In this document: positions 34,859 through 42,476 of the stretch, in pieces | Position numbering within the stretch: position 1 is the stretch's first letter | Layout: every line of letters starts with the position of its first letter | Source of the DNA: Novosphingobium taihuense | GTDB taxonomy: Bacteria; Pseudomonadota; Alphaproteobacteria; Sphingomonadales; Sphingomonadaceae | Assembly (NCBI RefSeq): GCF_007830315.1 | Contig: NZ_VLKJ01000002.1 | Location: 62,001-126,000 of the forward strand | Direction of reading: 5' to 3' | Length of the DNA stretch: 64,000 nt | Program-made: the position numbers and the translations under genes | The notes under the pieces: generated by a model | The model's database searches: none | Seen by the model: the letters and a program-made list of their open reading frames with translations, nothing else | Told to the model about the DNA's origin: nothing

Positions 34859-34882
34859 ACTGTAACGGTTTCACAACTGTAA
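34859..34882. promoter_or_regulatory. ACTGTAA direct repeats in a divergent promoter
   Basis: ACTGTAACGG (34859) and ACTGTAATCGG (34876) repeat with a 17-bp period between the second membrane regulator and the exported DUF6152 gene. GTTACACG at 34814 is an inverted relative. Direct repeats are typical of OmpR/ToxR-like winged-helix regulators. Confidence 0.4.
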
Positions 34883-35022
34883 TCGGCTTCGCTCCTTCGC
34901 AGACTCCGCTCACCATCGGTTGCAGGTCGCCGCCAGATGACAAGATGCCCTTCGCCAGCCGACTCAGCTGGCAGGCAAATCGGCATTGTTACGGCGCACG
35001 TCATCGTTCGAGAGGAGTACAT

Positions 35023-35409
35023 ATGATCCGCATCCGCAAGACCACCGCTGCCTTCATTGGTGCAGCAGCGCTTGCTGCAGGCGTCGTGTCGCCAGCCATC
35101 GCCCACCATTCCTTTGCGATGTTCGATCAGACCAAGATCACCACCAAGGTGCGCGCCACCGTTTCCGAATTCCGTTTCACCAACCCGCACTCGTTCGTGG
35201 TCGTGAACGTGAAGGAAGGGGCAGGCGTCACGCGCTATGCTTTCGAATGCAGCAGCGTGAACATGATGAGCCGCGCTGGCTGGAAGCACAACACGCTCAA
35301 GGCGGGTGACACGGTGGATGTCACCTTCTTCCCGCTGCGCAACGGCAAGCCGGGCGGCATGCTCAAGACCATCAAGGTTGCCGACGGCCGCACGCTCAGC
35401 GGCTGGTAA
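35023..35409 (+). CDS. Exported DUF6152-family protein
   Basis: A 128-residue secreted protein with a clear signal (IGAAALAAGVVSPAIAHHS). The mature part begins HHSFAMFD and contains FRFTNPHSFVVVNVKEG, both hallmarks of DUF6152 proteins of unknown function. His residues at the cleavage site (AHHS) recur in the family. AGAGGAG precedes ATG 35023. It is the first of three exported proteins encoded consecutively to 37616, and is divergent from the membrane regulator. Confidence 0.8.
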   Translation: MIRIRKTTAAFIGAAALAAGVVSPAIAHHSFAMFDQTKITTKVRATVSEFRFTNPHSFVVVNVKEGAGVTRYAFECSSVNMMSRAGWKHNTLKAGDTVDVTFFPLRNGKPGGMLKTIKVADGRTLSGW

Positions 35410-35424
35410 GCCGATCAGTTACCG

Positions 35425-35447
35425 GGGGCGACGGATGCAGTCGCCCC
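35425..35447 (+). terminator. Hairpin after the DUF6152 gene
   Basis: GGGGCGAC and GTCGCCCC form 8-bp arms around GGATGCA, 15 bp after the stop codon, followed by TCCTTC. It is a probable terminator or attenuator between the first and second exported genes. Confidence 0.55.
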
Positions 35448-35512
35448 TCCTTCAAGCAACAAGCAGATGCGGGCGGCGAAGGATCGGGCCGGATCGCACG
35501 GGAGAATCTTGC

Positions 35513-36313
35513 ATGCGTCTTATCGCCATCAAAGCTCTGGCTGGCGTCGCTGCGCTTGGACTTGCCAATTCGGCTCTGGCTGCAACGGCGCCTGCCCCTG
35601 TGCAGCCGGCCGTTCAGGCGAACAAGGCCGAACCTGACATCAACGGCATCTGGGAAATCTACCCGGACCCCTTCGCAGGTGAAGAGAACACCTTCCTCGA
35701 GCTTCCCGTCCCCGGAGACGGGCCGAAGCTGCGCGAGCCTTATGCGACCGAGTGGAAGACGCTGCGCGCCAATCGCGATGCAAAGCTGAAGGCCGGCACG
35801 CCTCTGGTCGATCCCAGCACGCAATGCACACCTGAAGGCATGCCTTCGGTCATGGGCGCGATCTTTCCTCTCGAATTCCTTCAGACGCCCGGCCAGGTCA
35901 CCGTTCTGGCGGAATTCATCACGCAGACCCGCCGCATCTACCTCAACAAGAAGATGCCTGCGCTCGAAGAGCTGACGCCCTCTTATTACGGCATGTCCGT
36001 CGGCAAATGGGAAGGCGACACGCTGGTCGTGAAGACCATCGGCGTAAAGGAAGAAACCCGCTTCTTCGAAATTCCGCACAGCTACGAAATGACCATCACC
36101 GAACGGATCAAGGTGACCGGCCCCGGCCTGATCGAGAACGAGATCACGATCGATGATCCCAAGGTCCTGCTCGAACCCTACCGCTTCACCTACGGATACA
36201 AGCGCAATCCCGAATACCAGATCATGGAATACTACTGCGATCGCGAAGATCCGCTGTTCAAGGTCAAGGAAGACGGAACCGTAGAGATGAAGACCGCGGA
36301 CGAGATCAAGTAA
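35513..36313 (+). CDS. Exported protein of unknown function
   Basis: A 266-residue protein with a signal peptide (ALAGVAALGLANSALAA). I do not recognise the family with certainty. It contains DINGIWEIYPDPFAGEEN, a CTPEGMPSVMGAIFPLEF stretch, and YYGMSVGKWEGDTLVV, followed by acidic beta-rich segments and EYYCDREDPLF near the end. Two conserved-looking cysteines might form a disulfide. The context of exported DUF6152 upstream and a DUF4185-like propeller downstream suggests a shared extracytoplasmic role. The start is ATG 35513, with GGAG about eight bases upstream. Confidence 0.6.
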   Translation: MRLIAIKALAGVAALGLANSALAATAPAPVQPAVQANKAEPDINGIWEIYPDPFAGEENTFLELPVPGDGPKLREPYATEWKTLRANRDAKLKAGTPLVDPSTQCTPEGMPSVMGAIFPLEFLQTPGQVTVLAEFITQTRRIYLNKKMPALEELTPSYYGMSVGKWEGDTLVVKTIGVKEETRFFEIPHSYEMTITERIKVTGPGLIENEITIDDPKVLLEPYRFTYGYKRNPEYQIMEYYCDREDPLFKVKEDGTVEMKTADEIK

Positions 36314-36317
36314 CGCC

Positions 36318-37616
36318 ATGACATCCCGCCGCGAACTGCTCGTCCAAGGGCTTGTTGCATCCGTCGCCCTTGCCTCGCCGGCAATGGCACGCAGATCGGT
36401 TCGCGTCGTCTCGGCGACAAGGCGCGATGACACGATCCGCAATCTTGGCGGGCTTGGCGATGGCTACAAGATGACGGTGCGGCCCGATGGGTCGCACCTC
36501 ATCGCGGTCAACGATGGACCGGGCTGGGCAGATCCGCCCAAGGCCTTTTACACAACCCGGACATGGCAGATGGCTGGCGGGCCCGGGGCGGTCAAGTTCG
36601 CCGATCTTGCAGGCTACCCGATCCTCAATCGATCGGAGCGCCCGCCCGAGGCACCGCATTACTACGGCCACGGGCTGGTGCAGGTCGGGAACACGATCTA
36701 CCAATTCCTTGGAACGCTCGATCATGCCGAGGACCGGCCGCGCCGCTGGACCGGGGCCAAATTGATCTGGTCTTCCGACAACGGCGCCACCTGGCGCAAC
36801 CAGGATGGCTCGACGCCGGTCGTGTGGGAAGACTGGAAGGACCAGTCCCGCACCAGCATGGCCTTCTTCGAGCCCGACGGCTGCTTTTCCCTGCTTTCGA
36901 TCCTGCAATATGGCGCAGGAAAGGCTGGCCCTGACGGCTATGTCCATGTCTATGGCCTCAACGGCAGCGTCGATGGCAAGATGAACGAACTGGTCCTGTT
37001 CCGCGCCAAACCGCAGGACCTTGCCAGAAGAGCCGGTTACCAGTTCTTTGCCGGCCATGACCGCGCCGGCCGGCCGCGCTGGAGCGCTGATATCCTTGAG
37101 CGCAGGCCCGTGCACACCTTTCCGCTGGGCTGGGTCAACAGCGTGAACCTGTTCCCCGGCGATCTGGTCGTTGAGTCATGGCTGCCGAGCGTGGTCTACA
37201 ACGCTCCACTTGGCCTTTACATGATGTCCAGCGCAGGCATCGGTGTTGCATCAGATGGCACTGAGTTCGGCAAGGCCAGCTACTTCGGACTTTGGGTTTC
37301 ACAGCATCCCACCGGCCCATGGCGGCAGATTCACGAAGACACCGCATGGAAGCCGGGCGGAGATCCACAATCGCTGGCCTATGCTCCACAGATCGCACCC
37401 GGCTGGATCGCACCAGATGGCAAGTCCTTCTGGCTGGTCTGGCCCGATCTCAGGGGTATCCGTGAATTCGGCGCCAATGGCGAAGGCGAGCTTGAAGCAG
37501 CTCTGTCAAAGGCGAACACCGCCGAAGAGCGCACCGTGATCGAAACTGGCGTTGTCAGGCGCTTCATGCCCGGCTTCAGCATGAACATGCAAAGGATCGA
37601 CCTGACATTGGCTTGA
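36318..37616 (+). CDS. Exported DUF4185-like beta-propeller protein
   Basis: A 432-residue protein with a short export signal starting MTSRRELLVQG (twin-arginine-like) and ending near ASPAMAR. The body has propeller features: NDGPGW, HGLVQVGNTIYQFLGTL, an Asp-box-type SSDNGATWRNQDGS, PGDLVVESWLPSVVYN and FGLWVSQHPTGPWR. This is typical of DUF4185 and sialidase-like carbohydrate-binding proteins, though catalytic residues are not evident. It starts 4 bp after the previous stop, so the two genes are coupled. Confidence 0.65.
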   Translation: MTSRRELLVQGLVASVALASPAMARRSVRVVSATRRDDTIRNLGGLGDGYKMTVRPDGSHLIAVNDGPGWADPPKAFYTTRTWQMAGGPGAVKFADLAGYPILNRSERPPEAPHYYGHGLVQVGNTIYQFLGTLDHAEDRPRRWTGAKLIWSSDNGATWRNQDGSTPVVWEDWKDQSRTSMAFFEPDGCFSLLSILQYGAGKAGPDGYVHVYGLNGSVDGKMNELVLFRAKPQDLARRAGYQFFAGHDRAGRPRWSADILERRPVHTFPLGWVNSVNLFPGDLVVESWLPSVVYNAPLGLYMMSSAGIGVASDGTEFGKASYFGLWVSQHPTGPWRQIHEDTAWKPGGDPQSLAYAPQIAPGWIAPDGKSFWLVWPDLRGIREFGANGEGELEAALSKANTAEERTVIETGVVRRFMPGFSMNMQRIDLTLA

Positions 37617-37628
37617 CCTTCTTTATAT

Positions 37629-37649
37629 CTCAATTTATGCATTTGCATA
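37629..37649. promoter_or_regulatory. CTCAATTTATGCAT promoter element with inverted repeat (copy 1)
   Basis: CTCAATTTATGCAT occupies 37629-37642, and the overlapping TATGCA-TT-TGCATA (37636-37649) is a perfect 6-bp inverted repeat. The same 14 bases recur at 42437 before the CoA-ligase operon. The element lies 28 bp before the start of the oxidoreductase gene. Two MarR genes lie between the copies and are the likely readers. Confidence 0.6.
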
Positions 37650-37676
37650 TTAATTGGGACTCGGAGAAGGATTGCC

Positions 37677-39833
37677 ATGGCCGAACGCTCTTTTGCAAAG
37701 GAGGTCGAACACCTCCGCCTTGGCGAGGGTGAGACGTTCAAGGGTGAAGCGATCCTCGCAATCACCAAGGGGCTGTTGCAGGCTGGCGTGTCCTACGTCG
37801 GCGGCTATCAGGGGTCGCCGATCTCGCACCTGATGGACGTGCTGTCGGATGCAAAGGACATCCTCGACGAACTGGGCGTGAACTTCCAGAGTTCAGCCAA
37901 CGAGGCCACCGCCGCAGCAATGCTGTCGGCGTCGGTGATGTACCCCTTGCGCGGTGCAGTTGCGTGGAAATCCACGGTCGGCACCAACGTCGCGTCAGAT
38001 GCCCTTGCCAACCTCGCTTCGGGCGGCGTGAAGGGCGGCGCGATGGTAATCATCGGCGAAGACTACGGCGAAGGCTCCTCGATCATGCAGGAGCGCACGC
38101 ATGCCTTCGCGATGAAGTCGCAGATGTGGCTGCTCGATCCCCGGCCCGATCACACCTGCATCGTCGATCTGATCGAAAAGGGCTTCCAGCTATCGGAGGC
38201 GTCGAACACGCCGGTCATGCTCGAAGTGCGCGTGCGCACCTGCCACATGCACGGCAGCTTCGTGGCCAAGGACAACGTCCGCCCGGCCTTCACGCTGCAG
38301 GATGCCCTCAACAATCCCTCGCGCGATCTCGATCGCATCGTGCTTCCGCCTGCCGCCTATCAGCACGAACAGGAGAAAATCCACCATCGCCTGCCTGCCG
38401 CCATCGATTTCGTGCGCGATAACAGGTTGAACGAATGGTTCGGCCCGGAGCAGGGCAAGGTCGGCCTCGTCCTTCAGGGCGGCATGTACAACAACGTGAT
38501 CCGCGCGCTGCAGTACCTCGGTCTGTCCGATGCCTATGGCAACACCCAGGTCCCGCTCTACGTGATGAACGTGACCTACCCGGTCATCGACACCGAGATC
38601 GTTGATTTCGCCACCGGCAAGGATTCGATCCTGATGATCGAGGAAGGCCAGCCCGAATACCTTGAACAGGCCGTCAACACGATCCTCAAGCGCAAGGGAA
38701 TTGCCACCCGCGTTCAGGGCAAGGACGTGCTGCCGATGGGTGGTGACTATTCGGTGCAGGCCCTGCTCAGCGGCATTGGTGCATTCCTCGAGGAAAACCA
38801 CCCCCACCTGCTCGGCAACCGCCCGCCCTTGCCTGATGCGCGCGACGTGCTGACATTGCCCCAAGTCGAAAATCTAAAGACCGTCGTACCCAGCCGCCCG
38901 CCGGGCCTGTGCACCGGTTGCCCCGAACGCCCGATCTTCGCCGCAATGAAGCTGGTCAATCAGGACCTAGGCGAACACCACGTATCGGCCGACATCGGCT
39001 GCCACCTCTTCTCGATCCTGCCGCCGTTCAACCTTGGCAACACCACCATGGGCTTTGGTCTAGGCGCGGCATCGGCAGCGGCGTTCGGCCAGAAGGGCGG
39101 CAAGCGCTCGATCGCGGTGATGGGCGATGGCGGCTTCTGGCACAACGGCCTCACCAGCGGCATCGGCAACGCCGTGTTCAACAAGCACGACGGCGTGTTC
39201 CTGATCGTCGACAACTACTATTCATCGGCGACCGGCGGGCAGGACATTCTCTCCTCCCGCGCGAACAACCGCAATCGCAAGACCAACAACCCGATCATCA
39301 AGGCGGTCGAAGGCGTCGGCGCGACATGGGTCCGCGAGGTCGATCGGACCTATGACGTCGGCAGGATGAAAGAGGTGCTGACCGAGGCCCTTACCACCAA
39401 GGAGGAAGGGCCGAAGATCATCATCGCTTCATCGGAATGCATGCTTAACAAGCAGCGCCGGGTGAAGCCACTGGTCACCAAGGCGATCAAGGACGGCAAG
39501 CGCGTGGTCAAGGAGCGCTTTGGCGTGGACGAGGACGTCTGCACCGGCGACCACGCCTGCATCCGCCTGTCGGGCTGCCCCTCGCTCTCGGTCAAGCAGC
39601 TTGACGATCCCCTGCGTGACGATCCGGTCGCGGCGATCGACAATTCCTGCGTTGGTTGCGGCAATTGCGGCGAAGTGTCGGAGGCGGCGGTGCTGTGCCC
39701 TTCGTTCTATCGCGCCGATGTCATTCACAACCCCACGTGGTGGGACAAGTTCAAGGCGAGTTGGTCGTTGGCCCTCGTGAGTTACCTGCAAGTTCGCCGT
39801 TCGCGCCGTAGAGTTGGAGTTCAGTTCGCATGA
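37677..39833 (+). CDS. Indolepyruvate ferredoxin oxidoreductase-type alpha subunit (TPP, Fe-S)
   Basis: A 718-residue 2-oxoacid:ferredoxin oxidoreductase subunit. The pyrimidine-binding domain contains GYQGSPISHLMDVLSDAKD and FQSSANEATAAAMLS. The TPP/Mg motif is GDGGFWHNGLTSGIGNAVF, with FLIVDNYYSS after it. The C-terminal ferredoxin-like region carries CTGDHACIRLSGCPSLS and SCVGCGNCGEVSEAAVLCP. The family oxidatively decarboxylates 2-oxoacids such as arylpyruvates to acyl-CoA. Overlap of ATGA with the next gene shows coupling to its beta subunit. In an aerobe, such enzymes suggest handling of an amino-acid-derived arylpyruvate. Confidence 0.88.
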   Translation: MAERSFAKEVEHLRLGEGETFKGEAILAITKGLLQAGVSYVGGYQGSPISHLMDVLSDAKDILDELGVNFQSSANEATAAAMLSASVMYPLRGAVAWKSTVGTNVASDALANLASGGVKGGAMVIIGEDYGEGSSIMQERTHAFAMKSQMWLLDPRPDHTCIVDLIEKGFQLSEASNTPVMLEVRVRTCHMHGSFVAKDNVRPAFTLQDALNNPSRDLDRIVLPPAAYQHEQEKIHHRLPAAIDFVRDNRLNEWFGPEQGKVGLVLQGGMYNNVIRALQYLGLSDAYGNTQVPLYVMNVTYPVIDTEIVDFATGKDSILMIEEGQPEYLEQAVNTILKRKGIATRVQGKDVLPMGGDYSVQALLSGIGAFLEENHPHLLGNRPPLPDARDVLTLPQVENLKTVVPSRPPGLCTGCPERPIFAAMKLVNQDLGEHHVSADIGCHLFSILPPFNLGNTTMGFGLGAASAAAFGQKGGKRSIAVMGDGGFWHNGLTSGIGNAVFNKHDGVFLIVDNYYSSATGGQDILSSRANNRNRKTNNPIIKAVEGVGATWVREVDRTYDVGRMKEVLTEALTTKEEGPKIIIASSECMLNKQRRVKPLVTKAIKDGKRVVKERFGVDEDVCTGDHACIRLSGCPSLSVKQLDDPLRDDPVAAIDNSCVGCGNCGEVSEAAVLCPSFYRADVIHNPTWWDKFKASWSLALVSYLQVRRSRRRVGVQFA

Positions 39834-41395
39834 TGCGCGATGACACGGTTCGCCTGCCCCTCGCCCCTGCCGGAGATGCCACAGAACGCCCGATTTCCCT
39901 GGCTATCGTGGCCATGGGCGGCCAGGGCGGCGGGGTCCTGACCGGCTGGGTGGTCAAGCTCGCCGAGGATGCGGGCTGGGTTGCCCAGTCCACCTCGGTT
40001 CCCGGCGTGGCCCAGCGCACGGGCGCAACGATCTACTATGTCGAGATGATGCAGGCCCAGAACGGGCGGAAACCTGTTCTCGCCCAGATGCCCACCCCCG
40101 GCGATGTCGACGTGGTGCTGGCGTCCGAGTTCATGGAAGCGGGCCGTTCCATCCTGCGCGGCATAGTCACGCCGGACAAAACGACCCTGATCGCCTCGGA
40201 TCATCGCTCGCTCGCGATTTCGGAAAAGAGCGCGCCAGGGCTTGGCATTGCTGACAGTGACGCGGTGACCGAAGCAGTAGGCGTGGTGGCGCGTCAGGAG
40301 ATCGTGTTCGACATGAACGCGCTGGCCATCGAGAACGGCAGCGTGATTTCCGCCGCGATGTTCGGTGCGCTTGCGGGATCGGGCGCCCTGCCCTTCCCAC
40401 GCGAGGCGTATCACGCCGTCATCGGTTCGGGCGGCAAGGGCGCTGCGGCAAGCAAGCGCACGTTCGACGCGGCCTTCGATCGCGCCTGCGCTCCCGCAAA
40501 GCCCGCCGAGGCAGTTGTCGCCACACCACCGCCTGCCACTATACCCCGCTTCGAAGATCGACGCATGGCTGCCCTCGGCCAAAGGATCGAAGCACTTGGC
40601 CTGCCGTTGCGGGTTACAGAAATGGCACTGCACGGCCTTGCAAAAGTGGTGGATTTTCAGGACCTTGCCTACGGCACCGAGTACCTCGATCGTCTCGAAG
40701 CGATCCACAGGACGGACCGAGCGCTGGACGGAGCAAGCCAGGATTACGATCTGACCTTCCAGGCCGCAAAGTACCTCGCCAATGCCATGACCTATGACGA
40801 TATCGTGCGCGTGGCAGACCTGAAGACACGCGCCGCACGCCGTCAGCGGATCGTTGACGAGATCGGCGCAAAGCCCGACCAGATCCTGCACACGACCGAA
40901 TACATGCATCCGCGGCTGGAAGAGCTGGCAGGCATTCTCCCTGTCGGTCTGGCCCGATGGCTGAAGCACAGGTCCGGCCTGTACAACTGGCTAGATCGCA
41001 GGATCGACAAGGGCCGCCGTGTGCACACATATTCCGCCGGCTGGTTCATCCTGCTTTATGTAGTTGGCGGGCTCAGGAGCTGGCGGCGCAGATCGCTGCG
41101 CCATGCCTCGGAGATGGCGCATATCGCAGAATGGCTTCAGCAGGCGCTTCACGCAGCCCAGCAGGATTATGAACTGGGCGTCGAGATCATGAAGTGTCGC
41201 CGCCTGATCAAGGGCTATTCCGACACGCACGAGCGCAGCCAGTCGAAGTTCTCGAAAGTCATTGCCACGATCCAGCAGTTGCAAGGCCGCGATGATGCCG
41301 CGCAATGGGCCCGGCGGCTTCGGGAAACGGCTATCCGCGAAGGCGAAGGCGGCGATCTCGACGGACTGATCAGGACCATCCGCTCGTTCGCCTGA
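39830..41395 (+). CDS. Indolepyruvate ferredoxin oxidoreductase-type beta subunit with DUF6537
   Basis: A 521-residue partner of the alpha subunit. The N-terminal gamma/oxidoreductase domain shows VAMGGQGGGVLTGWVVKLAED, SVPGVAQRTGATIYYVEM and EADVVLASEF-type strands. The C-terminal half (from about 260) is DUF6537-like (FARLIDRLEAIHR-like helices, YDLTFQAAKYLANAMTYDDI, VADLKTRAARR). It starts inside the alpha stop (ATGA overlap). Together they form a single enzyme of the IorAB class. The natural electron acceptor, a ferredoxin, is not encoded nearby. Confidence 0.85.
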   Translation: MMRDDTVRLPLAPAGDATERPISLAIVAMGGQGGGVLTGWVVKLAEDAGWVAQSTSVPGVAQRTGATIYYVEMMQAQNGRKPVLAQMPTPGDVDVVLASEFMEAGRSILRGIVTPDKTTLIASDHRSLAISEKSAPGLGIADSDAVTEAVGVVARQEIVFDMNALAIENGSVISAAMFGALAGSGALPFPREAYHAVIGSGGKGAAASKRTFDAAFDRACAPAKPAEAVVATPPPATIPRFEDRRMAALGQRIEALGLPLRVTEMALHGLAKVVDFQDLAYGTEYLDRLEAIHRTDRALDGASQDYDLTFQAAKYLANAMTYDDIVRVADLKTRAARRQRIVDEIGAKPDQILHTTEYMHPRLEELAGILPVGLARWLKHRSGLYNWLDRRIDKGRRVHTYSAGWFILLYVVGGLRSWRRRSLRHASEMAHIAEWLQQALHAAQQDYELGVEIMKCRRLIKGYSDTHERSQSKFSKVIATIQQLQGRDDAAQWARRLRETAIREGEGGDLDGLIRTIRSFA

Positions 41396-41477
41396 TCTGC
41401 GCTGGCGTGCTTGCCTCGCAAGGAGCAACGCTGCAAAAGCCCCGAAAGGCATTCCGCAAAGGCAGACAGTCCCGATT

Positions 41478-41939
41478 ATGCACGATCGCAGTTTGGAAGT
41501 CCGCGTCTGGGTCGCTGCGCTGTCGTTTCAGTCCGAGTTCTATGTTCGCCTCAATCGCGCTCTGATGCGCGAATGCGGGCTGACCTTGGCAAAGTATGAT
41601 TTTCTTGCGCAGATATACGGCGTCGACGACGGCCTCACTCTCGGGGAGCTGACACGCAAGCTCAAGGTTACAGGGGGCAATGTGACCGGGCTTGGCAAAC
41701 GCCTTGTTGCCGATGGCCTCGTCACCAGGGAAGCCTCGCCGACAGACCGCCGATCGTTTATCGCCCGGATCACGCAAAAGGGCTCCGAAGCCTTCGAAGC
41801 GGCACGGGCTTACCATGACAGTCTGGTGGACGATTGGCTGGGCGAGAGCGTGCCGGAAGGAAACCTTGAAACGACGCTCGCCTCGCTGGAGATGCTGCGG
41901 ACCGCGCTTGGCAGGAAAGGCAAGGCCAATGGCAAGTGA
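41478..41939 (+). CDS. MarR-family transcriptional regulator (first of two)
   Basis: A 153-residue MarR protein: LTLAKYDFLAQIYGVDDGL, LGELTRKLKVTGGNVTGLGKRL (recognition helix), and the wing REASPTDRRSFIARITQKG. It is 82 bp downstream of the oxidoreductase beta subunit, and its stop overlaps the next MarR start by 11 bp. A heteromeric or sequential repressor pair is possible. The two promoter elements at 37629 and 42437 flank it. Confidence 0.92.
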   Translation: MHDRSLEVRVWVAALSFQSEFYVRLNRALMRECGLTLAKYDFLAQIYGVDDGLTLGELTRKLKVTGGNVTGLGKRLVADGLVTREASPTDRRSFIARITQKGSEAFEAARAYHDSLVDDWLGESVPEGNLETTLASLEMLRTALGRKGKANGK

Positions 41940-42384
41940 CGCGGCCCCTCCCGCTACCATTGAAGCGCTGGAAGCGCAGCTTTCGTACCTGATCAATCGC
42001 CTTGCCAGCCACGGCCAGTCACGGTTGGGTGCGATGCTGAAGCAATCCGGTGCATCGCTGATCGTGCTGCGGACGCTGTCTGTCCTGCACATCGAAGGCG
42101 GGCTGACGATCAACGAAATCGCGGAACGCACGTTCAGCGAGCAGTCCAAGGCCAGCCGCACGATTGATTCGATGGTCGCGGCCGGACTGGTCGAACGCCA
42201 CACCCCGGACAATGATCTCCGCCGCCGCGAAGTGGTGCTGACGCAAGCCGGGCGCAAGCTGCTGCTGGATTGCTGGCCCCAGATGGAACTGTTCAATGCC
42301 CTTGTCTGCAAAGGGATTTCCGAAGAGGATCTGGCAACGACCCGGCGCGTGCTGATGGCCATGACAGCAAACCTGCGCCCCTGA
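41929..42384 (+). CDS. MarR-family transcriptional regulator (second of two)
   Basis: A 151-residue MarR protein: LIVLRTLSVLHIEGGLTINE, AERTFSEQSKASRTIDSMVA and wing HTPDNDLRRREVVLTQAG. It is not closely similar to the preceding MarR, so this is a pair rather than a simple recent duplication. The start is ATG 41929, within the end of the first gene (11-bp overlap). It is followed by the promoter region of the CoA-ligase operon, which it probably represses. Confidence 0.9.
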   Translation: MASDAAPPATIEALEAQLSYLINRLASHGQSRLGAMLKQSGASLIVLRTLSVLHIEGGLTINEIAERTFSEQSKASRTIDSMVAAGLVERHTPDNDLRRREVVLTQAGRKLLLDCWPQMELFNALVCKGISEEDLATTRRVLMAMTANLRP

Positions 42385-42436
42385 CAAAAGCCTCGGAAGC
42401 GTATGACAGGATCACTTGACGAAATTTAGTTTATAG

Positions 42437-42451
42437 CTCAATTTATGCATA
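42437..42451. promoter_or_regulatory. CTCAATTTATGCAT promoter element (copy 2)
   Basis: CTCAATTTATGCAT at 42437-42450 is identical to the copy at 37629, and ends in the palindrome TATGCATA (42444-42451). It lies 26 bp before the GTG start of the CoA-ligase gene. A TTGACG sequence at 42416 could be a -35 element, but no clean -10 is seen. Confidence 0.6.
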
Positions 42452-42476
42452 TAGATATTTATCAGGGGAGTGACGC

